The notes under the pieces: generated by a model
What the model saw: only the letters and a program-made list of their open reading frames with translations
What the model was told of the DNA's origin: nothing
Database searches by the model: none
Program-made: the position numbers and the translations under genes
Shown here: in pieces, positions 49,541 through 62,446 of the stretch
Layout of the letters: every line of letters begins with the position of its first letter
Position numbering within the stretch: position 1 is the first letter of the stretch
Source: Malurus cyaneus samueli
Lineage: Eukaryota > Chordata > Aves > Passeriformes > Maluridae
Reading direction: 5' to 3'
Assembly: GCA_009741485.1 (NCBI GenBank)
Contig: CM019216.1
Span: 40,878,842-40,942,841 of the forward strand
Length of the DNA stretch: 64,000 nt

Positions 49541-52500
49541 TCAAGAGTTTCAGATTAAATCTCTGCGGAGTAACGGGTTGCTGCAGACCTATAAAGAAGA
49601 TGCCGGGTCACTAAGTGCTTCTCCTTTTTATCAGTAATAAACATTACACTACAAGGCAAAAGATAGGAAGTCACTTATTCAGCCGTGTTTCAGAACCAGG
49701 GCTTGAAGAAGGCATGATCCCCTTCTCTGATAATAGATAAATCTGGTTACCAAGCAGTTCCCAGCATTTACAGTGCGAACTCAGCTGTCATTCAGTTAAT
49801 TTTGTTCTAGACATGGTGCCATTACCTTTATGCTCACCCCCATCAAAGGGATTGTACTCACAAGCAGGATTTGGCCTTGGCCAGCAAATCTCAGAAATAT
49901 TCAAGAATATCAGAAATCTTGTGTGAATATATCCAATTTTCTTGAAAACACATCCGAGTGTTTCAATATGTGCCCTGACTACAGGAAGTGCATTATTCAG
50001 CAGAAGGAAGAATCTTACCTTAAATGTGCAGAAATAGAACACAGCAAATGAGTATTGATTCCCTATGCCATCTTGCCGGATCTGAGGAGATGGCAGTGTG
50101 AACACGGGAAAATGAACAGTTTGAAGCTGTGAACCTGGTCATCCTCTCTGATTGTCTGTCTCCCTGATTCCTTCAGTGCTCTTTCTCCTGATTTATGCCA
50201 CAGTGAGCTGAGAAACAAATTCTTTTTTTCAACTCTCTTCTTGTTATCTCCAAAGGATGATGGCTTGGATAAAATCTTTATGCCAGAGGGCTGAAAAAAG
50301 AGGAACAGGTCATAAATGTCAAGGCACTGCCAGAAAATTAAGTGATGAGTAAGAGTGAAAGGGGGGACTGGCAGACTGGGTGCTTGGGGAGTGCCTCTGG
50401 AAGGGAGACTCGGGCAGGCAACAGATCAGAGGGCAGGAGGAAACAGGAAAAAAGGGCTCTGCCTCCTAAGCCAAAAGTGCTGTACAGAAGACAGACTCTG
50501 TATCATCTGAAACAGGGGCTGGCAAAGGAGGGAGGTGTGAAAGTTGTCCACAGAGAGGTGTTTACGGCATTGTGGAATGGAAATATTTTTTAATCTTGAC
50601 CAATTTCATTGCAAAGATGACAGAGCTCAACATGAATATAGGATCAGTATATTGTATCTCTTTAGCACAAGTACTCCCTGCCTGTGGAAAGCTTTTCTTC
50701 CTCCATCACAGTCCTGCATGTCCTTTTTAATTGATGGGGCCATTGTTGGCTCCTTCAAGTGCTGATTGTGGCTGGTCAAAGCTAAACTGGGAGTCACCCG
50801 ATTCAGTGACTGTTTTCCAGAATCCACAGAGGATCAGGAAGTGGTCCAGAAAACAGTAGCACATATGTGATTAATACAGGGCACACACACATCTTCATCA
50901 CACCCATGATAATGAACTTGTGAAGAAACAAGTGTTAAATAAAGTGTCAGTGTGCTGAGGCATTTTTTGGTTAGCTGCGAGTCAAAATCACCCTGGCAAT
51001 ACCATGGAGTTGTCTGAGCCAATTCTTATTTTCAAAAGATTATGTGAGCTTTGTTTAAAAGTGATTAACAAATACCTGTCTAGCTGCGCTATTTCTGACC
51101 AGCCTGAGCCACTATGCCTGCTAGCACTGTTCATCCAGAGCATTACTTTTCTGTGTGATAGCAAAGAATATAGCAGATAGCAAATCTCAGGGCAAGAAGA
51201 TAGAGTCACACCTGCACTAAACCATGAAGAATGAGCAAAAAGGACTCAAAGGTCAGGAAAACAAAAAGCAGTTGATTCATTATCATTTCAGTGCTTAATT
51301 CATAACACCCCAAAATTTATCATCACCTTTGCAAATGAGATGTCAAATCCTGACTGGACCTTTCAGGAATGATAATGTTGCATCTGCTCCTTGGAGATAA
51401 TGGAAAATCAGACACTTGAAAAGTGAAGACACACTTAGGAATATCATTCTCTGGATAAGCACAAGAAACTGCTATCAGCAACTGTAACTTCATTGATGTT
51501 GGGCTTACAGAGAAGGTGTACCAGTGCCTCATGCAGAACGCTCTTTTTAGGAATGTTCTGCAAATTGGTTTATTCCCTGAATTGTCAAATGAAATAAAGA
51601 AACACTAATATCATCACAGTTTTCCAAAGAGCTGTGACTGGGTCTGCTGTGCCAGGCTGTCTAACTTGACTGCAAAGTGTTTGTCTTGAGCAAATGTGAA
51701 ACAGACTCTTTGCTCACCTAAACCAAATCACCATATCCCATTCTGGAGAAACACAAAGCCCCTCCATGTCAGAGTAAGGTTTAGGGTTAGATGCCACCTA
51801 GTACATCCCACTCCTTTTTGCTAGCTCTTCACTTGGAGAGAGGCTGGACATGCAGTTGACATCCTCGAAGGATCAGTGGTTATTTTTCTGACCATCATTG
51901 TCCATGAAGACCTGCCCAGGACCCATTTTCCATATCCACCTGCTCCTGAAGCTTGTTGTTGTAGCCTCTGGTGCATGCTTAAGCCACCTTCAGCCGGAAC
52001 AAATTGGATGGAGGAGCCCTGGACATTTTCCTGTCCCTAAGGCTGGGTTATCAGAAGGCACTAAAGTGACCTGGGATGGTAAACCAGAAAGCCAGCAGTA
52101 ATTTTCCCATTTTCCAAACACATATAGAGATAACACAAAGACAGGCTATCCATCGGCTACCCCTCTTCCCTATTTAGCACCAGCACACCTCTGAAGAGAG
52201 AAAACTACTCCACATCTTTGAATGAAGGCTTTTATTTTCTCTAAGCGTATAACAGCGTAACAACTTCTGAAATCATATGTAGTGCCATATGATCTTTGCT
52301 TAGATATTAAATGTTTGCATATAATCCTCTTTATGGATCCAATGCACAGAGAAATGTAATTTCTATGCACCTGTCGAAGTTTTTACTGTGGAAAAGGAAA
52401 GAAAAAAGTGAATTGTATTTTTAGAATAATTACTAGAAAAACAATAATTGTCAGTGGCAATCATGCCAGCCTGTAAAGATACAGCTAGAAGTAAGTTGAT

Positions 52501-55080
52501 GGGATTTTTTTTGTTTGGGTTTTTTTTTCCAGGATGCTGCACTTGAGCAATTGAATGATATCACATTTAAGGTCCTGTGTGGGCATTGCCATTTCCTTAC
52601 TCATATGCATCTAATTAAGTCTAAATTGTGCTGTTCATTATGAAATGAAAGAAGAGCTGTTAGACTGGATATTTTACATGTCAGTAAAACAGGATGATAC
52701 CAGTGAAATAGCTAACGTATAGAAAAATAAACTATGAAAAAAGACATTTGAAGATAATGTTTAAAACACAGCAGAATGATTAAAAGCAGCATCGTAGCAA
52801 AATTACCACAAATAACTTCTTGATCAACATAAATAGTATGAAAGCTATATTCTTTTTATAGCTCACTGCAGTGTGGATGTGTCAGATGTGTCCACTCAGA
52901 TGTCCATGCTCAGAAATACCCTGTGAGCCAAGGTCTGCTCTTAGTTACTCTGGTGTCAGTGTGGTGTCATCCCAGTCTCCTCTCCAGCAGGAAGCAATCC
53001 ACTGTTCTTCTTTTCTGCACAGATTGTTTCCTGCCACTCTTATATCTCCATTGAATTTCATTAATTTCCTAAGGCACAAGCCTAAAATATGGCTCATAAG
53101 GGAAAATGGCTGGGCTGTGACAGACATTGGATCCACTTCCACACCCATCAAGTTTCACTCTTTGTGTTGCAGCCCCTCCAGGATGAGCCAGTGGAGGACA
53201 CCCTCCAGAAAGCTGGAGCCCTTCCCTCTTGCACATATGTGGCCAAGATTGAAGCAATGGTGCTTCATCAGCTTCAAGCTGATATGAACATCTGAACTAC
53301 TCAGCTAAGGGATAAAGAATATTTTGACAAGTGTCTACCAATATATTTGTCCTGGTGAGTTCTTTACTTCACATCTTTTCTTTGAATTGTACCTAGGTAC
53401 TTCCTTTTACAAGTGGTAGTAGAAGATTGATTATCTATTCGTTAACATAATTTCCTAGAAAAAGTTTTTCTTTTTCTTGATCAAAGGATTTGCAGATGGA
53501 TACTGAAGATCAGCTTACATGGCGAGTTATTTCAGTTAATGTGTCGAATATAAGCATTGATTATCCCACAGAATTGCAATCTTACTTGAAGTACTTCCCA
53601 TCTATGTTGATTCTTCTGAAAAGGAAAACAAAAAAACTAAAAAAACAAAAAAAGAAGAAAAAGAATAAAAAAGAGTATTCAGCACAATTTTTAGTTATTG
53701 TAACAACAAGGTGTCTGCTGGTGGAGGATTGGCAGAGACACCTGTGTAGGGAGAGTTCGCCGTGGCTGCATCCCTGTGGAGTGTCAGCCAGCTGCAGCCA
53801 CTGCACTGCTGTGAGCTGCGAGGAACTTGGGAAGAGCCAAGCATTGTTCCCACCTGGAGTATGTCACCAACATTCGTCCATTGTGTTTCCACAAAGGACC
53901 AAATTTACTCGTCTGTGGATTCTCAAGCCTGTTCAGCGAAGTTCACCGAGGTTGTGTGCCTGCAAGAAAGGGAGCATGCTTTGGTCAAGAGGCTGTAAAC
54001 ATAATATTGAGTACCAGATGGACAGCAGGAGCCAACAGGCTCTTCCAAAAGGTTGCAGGCAGTTGAAAACTGGGTGCAATTTTGTAAACAGCTGCCTTCA
54101 CATTTGCAATATTTATCATCATGTTTCAGTTCCAGCTTACTGCTACGATCTGAAAGTCACTTCTCCTCTTCCAAAGACTCACACAGAATTTATATATAAA
54201 TAAAAAACAAACAACAATACTGTCTCAGTTGTAAATACCACATGTAGTGAATGCAACTTACAATGCTGGGATGATATTTATGGATGTTTTATATGTAATA
54301 GCTTATTTTTAATTTTCATTTAGAGTGTTTTTATTTTTAAAAAAGTTTGTTCCATCCCGCCCTCCAACAAAACACTCCCTAAACAACTAACCAACAACAA
54401 CAGATAAAAAACCCACAGCCCATTTCCAATCTTAAAACTGATCTAATACTGTGTACTTGAGCTTTCTCTGTGAGGAGGAACTGTACAAACCAAGCATCAG
54501 GGATAGTGCAGGCAACCTGGCCATCCTGCCCACTGTGCCCCTGGAATCTCCGGCTGGCAGGATTTAGCTCTAGTCCATGTTCAAGGGGACAGTTGCACTG
54601 GCTCCTTGCAGGGGCAAAGGACCCCAAGCGAATTTCCCCAAGGGAAGTTTCAGTGGCAGAGGAGAGGTCAGATTGTGAGAATCTATAAAAGAATAGAATT
54701 TGACTTTCTTACCTTTCTACACTGTATTAATTGAAGTGTTTGAAAGAGAGGAGTTAATTATTCAACACGGACCTGTCAATTCTTCAGCAGCTCGGCCAAG
54801 ACTTTCTCAGCAGCGCGGACTTGTGAATGTCTGGGACTGTCTTACTTGAATTGATGTCTCACCGTCTCCCAGCTATTCAGAGTCTGCGTACCTTTGTCCA
54901 CAAATTATTTTAAAAAGTAAGGAACGGGTGATCTCGGGAGTTTCCCACGGGATTTTCAACGAAGAACAACTTTGAGAATGTCAAACTGTAAGTAGTTCTG
55001 ATCTGCGTATGCAGAAATTTGGCATGGCAATAATTATTGTGATATTCATTGTGGATGAACAACCTGGCATGAAGAAGTTA
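49541..55080. other. Intergenic DNA towards NR2E1
   Basis: CpG-depleted ordinary DNA with no recognised gene. It has an A-rich tract at about 53617-53675 inside a 237-codon plus-strand open frame (53490-54203). That frame has no family motif, and its lysine-rich stretch is simply the A tract, so I do not call it a gene. Confidence 0.5.
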
Positions 55081-58000
55081 CTATGATCGAGCGGGGCAAG
55101 CTCCAAAAGTGTAGGGGGGAGTGAGAGGCGAAGTCAGGCCGGTGGACCGCTGAAGGGCGGAGCTGCGAGGCGGGAGGAGCCCGCGGCTGGATCCCTAACG
55201 TACTCGCCCCACTACACACCTTCCGTCTACCATCCAGCGGTGCCCCGGCTCAGGGGGTGTGGGCGAGGTAAAACGAGTAACGGCCTGTTTCCAGGGTTGT
55301 CCCGGGGGTCGGCCCTATGTAGTGAATGAGGGAGGTGTTTGTGGAAGGCGAACAGTGTCGCTCATAGTCTGCCGTGGTGTCTGTAGTGGTGTTCGCATGG
55401 CGGGTGTGGAAGAAAGGGTGTGAAGGCATGCGCTTTTTACTTCTAGCCAGTGAGAGAATGAGGGGATATGACCGAGTGTGGTGAGCCGTGCTTGTCGATG
55501 GTGGGTAAGAGATGTTTGGCTGGGCCTGAGGGGTCGCGTGGATAGGTTGAGCACTACAGAGGTGGGCGTGCTTGACCCTAAGCTTAGAAGTTGGACACAG
55601 TGTGCAGAAGTAGGAGGGTGGCTTTGGGATACTCCAATTCTAGCGAGGAATCCTCAAGCACTCGAGACGGCGCAACCGCGCGGTGGTGGAAGCCGCCGTC
55701 GTGCCTTCACGAGGCGGATGTGCATCCAGTGCAGCTGTGAGGGGAAAGCAGAAGGCTCCGTTAGCCTACGAACTCCGCGTGGGGGGTGACGTGGACGCCC
55801 GGGACTGTGTTGCTTATGCGGTTTGGACGTCATTGGCATCGCGAAGACAAACTTGTAGTGGCTGGTCTGTGATGCTGCGGCTTGGACGGAAGGGACAACC
55901 CCGTGTTGGTTGGGGGGAGTAGTAGACGCATTAGGTTGGTGAAATTTGGAAATAGAGGAGAATGGGACGCAGAGAAATTGGGGTTTTGAAGGTGGCTGCG
56001 AGGCGCGGAGTCAGACGACAAGCGTAAGGCCTAGAGAATCCCATTGGAGAGAGTATAAAAAATGGTCACCTTGGTCTTGCTCCACGCCCTGAGTATGAAA
56101 CCAGGGGTGTCGCGGCCGGGAGGGTTTTTCAGAAGAACCCCTACGTGGGTGAGCGGCTTTGGGCGGGGGACGAGAGAGACAGTGGAGACTTTTCCAGGAA
56201 GGCGGCAGACATTTCTCTTAGAGAGGAGCAAACGCATTATCCACGCAACTACGCGGGACATACCTCATCAAACACAATTAGGATCTCCAAAGGGTATAGT
56301 GCCGTGATCCTTTACTCCCCGGACCCAAGCGAGGGGGGCCCGTCAATTAGTTATGCGCTTGTTAACTTAGCGCAGCCTGACCCTTTTGATTTAATTTTAT
56401 AGCAGTAATCCCCTCTAGTTGTGTCAATGATAGCGGAAAATGTAACTTTTGTTCGTCAGGGACGAAAGTGTACAACTTTATAACAAAAGGGTCGAAAATA
56501 GGTCGACTCCATTACGCAGCCCGCTAGTCTGCTTGGCTACTTACTATGGTCACAGTGGTTCATCGGGGTAACTAAACCGGCTTTGGGAAGGAGAGCCGCT
56601 CATACAACCCTAAGCCAGACGGTACCCAGGATCGAGTGCTGTCTTTAATCGCGATGGTGACTCATATACACTGTAGTTGCTGCGATTGTCTCACCGCCAC
56701 CGGGGGAGGGCATAGTCACCCTCGTAAAGACTGAGGGGGTGTGATTTGCTCGGGGGTAGGGATAAACAAGGTGATCTGGCATAGTTTTTTGAGTAAGCAA
56801 CAGTCATACGCGCAGGGTTGAGGGCGAGAAACAAGGACGGTCGGGGGACAAGGAGGCATTAGGGATGGAGACCTGAACCTTCACCTCATTGTCTCGCAGT
56901 GGGTCGAAAAAAGAGGGGCAAGTGCTCCAATACGTTTTCCGTGAATGCTCCGTGGGGAAAGGAGGAGAGACGCCAGGTGAGCATGCGCTCCTGTCCGACC
57001 AATACTGATGAGTGAGACTTGCCGCGGGGTCCTTCGCCGGGCAGACGGGGTGGGAGTGGCCGATCCCCCGTAAGTTTGGTTTTCTCGGAAGTGTTGGGGG
57101 GGGCGTGCCGGGGGCCGCTCCCCTCACTTTCCACGCAGAGATGTGGAACATCTGCTCGCAAGGTTGCCATACCATGGCAAGTTACTGTCGGTCCTTTGAG
57201 TGCCTGACTGCCAATCATCTCATTATGCTATCTAAATAATATGACGCCGCAGGATACAATACTGGGACTCCTTCTCATTCGTTTGCGGTTTATGTGTTTT
57301 TTTCAGGCTAAGCCGTCAATAGGATATTTGCTCTCGGGGGGAAGGGCTCCCAACCAATGGATCCCGAGTTTGTGAGCCGATCCAAAAGAGGTTTTTTTAC
57401 TTTTTAAATCTTCAATGGTTTCGTGTGGCTCTTTTTCATATTTTCTTTGGTGGGTTGCATTACTCTATTACTGTCCCTCTTCTTCCACGCCTGAGCGAAG
57501 AATAAGTCATTGCGTCACGTGCTATAGGACGGAGATGTTGTGTTAATGCTATTTATATATATCTTTTATAATACCTAGTTTGGATCCTAGCATACCAGCT
57601 ATTCTCGCTTCTGTTTCCCTCTTAGGACACACGAAGTCATTGTCACCACCTGAAGGCAGATTTTCATCAGATTTGCAAACCCTTGGTTGCTCAAAGTCAC
57701 CAACATTCGGCTTAATGGAAGCCATTTTTGTTTTTCTCAGTTGTTAGACCCGTGTGCCGCTGGGTTTTTTCCTCTTTTTTTCTGAGTCCTTGGGGAATGA
57801 TGAAATGAATATTGCCTAGTTCCAGGATTCAAATAGGCAAATGACCTGCCCTTCGAGCTGCGACAAGTGTATTGTTCCTTGCTGTGCTTCCATAGCACTT
57901 CTCCATGGGTCTCTTATATCCAACTAAGGCCTGCTCCCGCAGTTGGGGAGGCAAAGAGATAATCAGGGCCTTTCGGGCGGCACACCTCGGTTTGGCGGCG

Positions 58001-58300
58001 AGCCGCCGTGCTTCAGACAACTTCACGGAGCCCCGGAGCGATGGCCACACAGCGAAAACTATCGCACGACGGCTACACAACGAGTAGTACCCGCTTCGTT
58101 ATCCGGCGAAATCTCCTGGAAAGCACTTGGGGCGTAAGACAGCCAAGCGGTAACGTATGAAGTCCACACGATGAAAATACCGAGAAATACGCAGCGCATG
58201 TCACTTCGCAGACTTACTGATACATGGAATCCCAAAGATTCAGAAATTAATATCAGCATTGTCGCTGTCGCTGTTTGCATGCACATAGGTCTTACCCCAG
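55081..58300. other. CpG-neutral, random-like block, probable low-quality gap fill
   Basis: GC is near 50%, but CpG is not depleted: I counted 19 CpG in 56401-56760, close to random expectation, against 2 in 36001-36360. No open frame exceeds about 125 codons, so it is not bacterial coding DNA. It lacks the structure of a CpG island and has no recognised repeats. Some short stretches (57380-57480, 57600-57800) look more like ordinary vertebrate DNA. An erroneous or chimeric long-read fill is the simplest reading. Confidence 0.5.
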
Positions 58301-59133
58301 ATCCTCACTATTAAGGTCCGAAACGAGGTGCTGAAGAATCGAGAACAACTAAAACTGACCAGTCCTAAATTAGTGATTTTTCAATGTCCTCCAGTGGGGG
58401 TTTATCGTGGGGCTCTTCAGCAAGTTCCATCATGACAGTCTCAAATTGAAACGAGCTAATCATCGCCGGGCACATATTACCTCAGGAACAAGATTTATCA
58501 CTAAATTACAGCAGAACCCGGTTAATCTTCTCTGCCGCCAGAATATAACTGACTCTTATCTTTAATGATATGCCGCTGAACTTCTCGGAGCCCGGCTAGC
58601 TTTTTATCTTGATTACTCTAATCAATAAGAAATGATAGAGTAAAATTATAAACTCTATTGGCTTTTGAATGTTGCCGACAAGCCCTCTAGATGCGCTCCC
58701 CTTTCATTGTTATTTATTAAAATGATCTTCAGCTAACTGCGGATGCAAATAGGGAAATGAACCGGCGAGGGGGCCCTGCACGGAGGGATCCCCCCCTGCT
58801 CCTTGATGGAGCCCCGCCGGGTTGGCTGACGGTCAGAATTGGGGGCAGTGGGGGTTGTAAACAAACGGCTCTTTATTTTTGGTAACAAGAGCAGCTGCGA
58901 GTAAAAAAAAAAAAAAAAAGAAATAAACCCAAACCAAAACAACGACAACCCCCAACCAAACCACTCCAAGGCTCCCCTCACAACCTAACTAGGAACATAA
59001 ACTTCCCCCTCCTCCCCGAGGCCCGACGCCTGGCGAGCCTGCCTCGGGGAGGGGGCCGGAGAGAGGGCAGGCACGGTGTGGGAAACGAGGGGTGGCACGC
59101 TGCCTGGCGCGGCCTTCCGTGGGGGGAGACACA
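58301..59133. other. Transition into right-end CpG island; possible NR2E1 upstream DNA
   Basis: The sequence changes from random-like to AT-rich with homeobox-type TAAT motifs (58600-58730) and then to a GC-rich island. It includes a 17-A run near 58905 and a C/A-rich tract after it. No coding exon was seen. If gene order is conserved, the next gene is NR2E1 on the plus strand. Confidence 0.35.
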
Positions 59134-59830
59134 CAGGACCGAATCCTGGCCGGCCTCCCCCCACCCCGAAGGATCCAGAAGCAGTGTGCAGGATCCGTCC
59201 CTAACCCCCTTCTCCCCGGAAGGCAGGCGGACACCCGCTCCCCGCCGGCGGTAATAGGGGATCAATACTAAACCAGCGGCTGCCCAGGTCGCCGCGGCGG
59301 AGACTTTTCCACCGCCTGATCTGCACAGGGCTGGCCGGGAATGCGCCCTGCACTCCGCTGCCCCCCCTCGCCAGCCCCCTCGGTTCGCCCGAAAACGTCT
59401 TTTCTTATCTGTCAGCAACAATTAGATATCCTTGCAGTGACAGAGGGATGCACGGCACCAGCACTTTGTCTCGGGGGAAGGAATACGTGGCTATGCGCGC
59501 ACACACACAGCACGAAGAGAGGCCCAATTTGCTGCTCCTTCTCCCCCTTTCTCTTCCCCCTCTTTCTTCCCCCTCCCTTCTTTTAGAACCTCAGGGAGTG
59601 GCACTGAACGGGCCAGGCGGCTGCCCGTAGGTCCCCAGGGATGCAGACCCCGCTCCCCGGCGGCCCGGGCTGCCCCTCGCCCGTGGCGGGTACAGCCCCT
59701 GCGAAGGAATTCGGGCACATCCCGGGCTGGCAGCACGGATCGCTGCTCCGCAGCCGCTCCTCTTCGTTCCCCCGCCGCTTCCTCTCCCTTCCTTCCTTCT
59801 TTTCCTTCAGCGATTGAAGCAGTCAGGTTT
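58740..59830. promoter_or_regulatory. CpG island, possible distal NR2E1 promoter region
   Basis: This is a GC-rich, CpG-dense block of about 1.1 kb. It contains pyrimidine runs (CCCCCTTTCT-type, 59545-59585) and is followed by AT-rich DNA with a TATAAAA motif near 60105. I saw no NR2E1 coding sequence (its zinc-finger exon would be recognisable), so the link is inferred from synteny alone. Confidence 0.4.
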
Positions 59831-60701
59831 GTCTGGTGAGCGCTCGAGTTTGTTGACTAAAATGTTGTTAGGTTGGGTGCGAAGAAGAGGTTTTTGGGGG
59901 AAGCAATTTTCATCCACATGGGGGCCTGCTCGAACCAAACAAAGCGATACATTTTTAGTTCATTCTGCATGAAAATGAAACCTCACTTTAAAACGATTTC
60001 TGGGCAGAAACACGTTGGCTCTAATGAGTGGTCTGGGTGGCCGTCATTTCGTCCTCTCTGAGAGGCAGATTTCACGGCATTTCTCGAATCTCGGGGCTGA
60101 AGTTTGTATAAAAAGCCCGGCTCTTTCTTGTACGATCCACACAGCCATGGGCTAGAAATCTTCCATAAAAATTTATTAGGAGAATTATGTATTTAAATTA
60201 TCTTCCACCGTTAGTCTGTATAAGCCCCGTAGAAGAATCATTACCAACGGGCCTGTAGAAAAACGTTATTTCCTCCTTTTGAAGTTTAATTACACTTTTT
60301 AATATTTCACAGTTATAAACACTCGCTTTTTATCTCTTTGGAAGATAATTAATCAAAGCATAAGGACAAGAGATTGCATATATCTAAAGATGAGTTGGAC
60401 GGTATATAAATAAAATTAAATCCTGGATGGAACAGTATCAAAAAAAAAATTATTTTCATATCTATATCGGGGTACACATCAAGTGGGCGTTTCCTAAATG
60501 CATATTGCAGAGGACAACACACGGGCACATAAAATACGTAATTGCGGTTATACTTAGATGCGGATGCAACAAAGCTACACGGGTTGAAGACTCACAAGAG
60601 TCGAGACACAAAATTGAAGTTGTGTGCCACAAAGACAGACCCTTCCATGGGGGAAGGGCTGAATGTGGCAAAATCATGTAAAATCTTCGTTCTCAGTAAC
60701 A
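59134..60701 (+). repeat. Right-end repeat, cleaner copy
   Basis: The part from 59275 to 60701 recurs directly at 62447-63859. The part from 59134 to 59274 recurs inverted at 63860-64000. This copy has longer intact homopolymers and fewer indels and is probably the true genomic sequence. It combines CpG-island sequence with AT-rich DNA (59990-60700) that looks regulatory. Confidence 0.9.
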
Positions 60702-61040
60702 TCTCGTTATTAGGAATGATGACTAAACCTCCAGGATTATTCTGGACTGTAAGTTATCAAGAGCCCACTAATTTCACATTAAAACCCATTGACTGCAACA
60801 GCGTGATTGAAGGGTTTTTAACAATTAACATAATCAGAAAATGAGCGGAGATAATTTTTATTCAACTCATTACTTTTTAATCATGTATTTCTTTTAATTA
60901 ATATCTTCTCCGTGAAAATAACAAAAAGCCGAGTCCCAGAGCGGCCCCGGGACAGGGGAGGCGACCCTGGCGGCACGGCGGGACTTAAGAACTCAACCTT
61001 ACATATGGGGCTGTGAGCCCGGGGGCCTGGGGGCGGCAAA
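60702..61040. other. AT-rich noncoding DNA, possible enhancer
   Basis: Rich in AATTAA/TAAT motifs with little CpG (60760-60920), this continues the first copy beyond the point where the second copy stops. The composition resembles conserved noncoding DNA around developmental genes. That is an inference only. Confidence 0.3.
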
Positions 61041-62421
61041 GGTGCCGGGCGAGAGAGAGCACTTTCAGGTGATGGCTCGAGGTGTCGGGGGCGGAGGTTT
61101 CTTACATATCACCTCTAGACTGCAAAGGCACTACCCGTTGCATGGGCTGGCTCAGCCGGTACGGACGTGTACACTCTTGGCCCACAAGGAAACAAAAGAA
61201 GCCTCTTCAAACCCATCAGCCCAACAAACCTGTAGACTGCCGCCAGGCTTGTATCCCAGACTGCACACTCGGACCCCGTCCTGCACTCAAACCTTCCCTA
61301 CCCAAGGGGTGCTAGTCCTTCCGAGAGTAGACCTCTATGCATATCCAGTGAATCGGCATACCGAACGCGGGCACAGAGCCGCGGAGCATGATGATAACCG
61401 ACTAGAGTGCCGCCTTCGCCCGGCGCCCTACCGTGGCTCTGCGCAGGGAGATAAAAGGGGTGGGAGTTTTTTGGCGGCGAGAGAATGGGAAATGGTCCAC
61501 CATCCCGTCAGCGCTCATTTTGGAAGGTAAAGACTTGCCTGTCCGGTCTGCTGCCGTGTTCCAACACAGGATTGCTCTGCTGGACCCAAGGATGTTTTCC
61601 TATTGCCAAGACTCATGCCTACATTCCCCTGCGCCTCTTCGGCGCCCCCACCTCACACACGTGAGGTGGACAGGGGACCCACCGCTGGTTCCTGGGCCAG
61701 CTACCCCTGTGAGCCGTTGAGCACTTCTTGCGGGGGGGGTCCCGTGTACCCCTGGATGTGTGCTGGATTTCACCGGCTCCTGTCCTTTCCTCTGCTGAGT
61801 TGTGGCAAGTTCAGGGGTTGTGAGTAAGGGAAACCTGCCTGTGAGAGTCCAGAATGGTACAACAAAACAAAAAAATGAGGAAAAATCACAGGAAAAAAAA
61901 AAAAAAAAAAACAAACCAAAACACAGCTGCTCTCCAGAGGTCTGCGTGGGAGTGAGCCCCGGGGGTTGCCCCAGCGCTGTCCTCGTTGAGACGTGAGCGA
62001 GGGCGCACCTGACTGCATGTCACTTGATGCTCATTCCCGCGTCCTCATCCGTGTGACGACACTCATTCCTTGATCTGTTGGTCTCCGCCACGGCCCGCCC
62101 CGCGGCAGTGTGCCGTGGAACAGGGGGGACAGCGGCGCGTCTCCACGTCGGCGGTGGGGCCGTCCACGGGGAAAAACGCCGGGGGCCAAGCACCTGCACA
62201 GCACAAGGAGCCGTGCCGGGGGAGAGCCTCCTGCAGCCGGCTGTGCGCACCCGGAGCTTGACAGCTGATTCTCAGAGACGGGGGGCTGGCCCATTCGGGG
62301 TAATGTACCCTTGATCACGGTCTTGGGTGGTGGTGTGTTGTCCCGGTGTGAGATAGGAGATGATGATCTCCCGATTTTTTGATCACCACACTGCGACGTA
62401 CCAGAAGACGTGTTGAAAATC
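61041..62421. other. GC-rich sequence before the gap, uncertain quality
   Basis: The left part (61041-61800) is CpG-neutral and random-like, as at 55-58 kb. The right part is GC-rich with a 19-A run near 61891-61910. No exon was recognised. It runs directly into the assembly gap. Confidence 0.4.
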
Positions 62422-62446
62422 NNNNNNNNNNNNNNNNNNNNNNNNN
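62422..62446. other. Assembly gap, 25 N
   Basis: Exactly 25 unknown bases. A fixed length of 25 is a placeholder and does not measure the gap. It separates the unrelated left side from the second copy of the right-end repeat. Confidence 0.98.

Noticed and set aside
51770..51800. Telomere-like TTTAGGGTTAG near 51780 and TTAGGGTTA near 29700
   Set aside because: Only one to two units each, no array. This is expected by chance in a 64-kb window.
53490..54203. 237-codon plus-strand open frame
   Set aside because: No domain or family motif. A lysine-rich run is just the translated A-rich tract, the surroundings are CpG-poor intergenic DNA, and no splice or promoter signal supports it.
56062..57239. 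Bacterial or plasmid contamination as the source of the CpG-neutral block
   Set aside because: Bacterial DNA would show long open frames with consistent coding. The longest here are about 80-125 codons and scattered in all frames.
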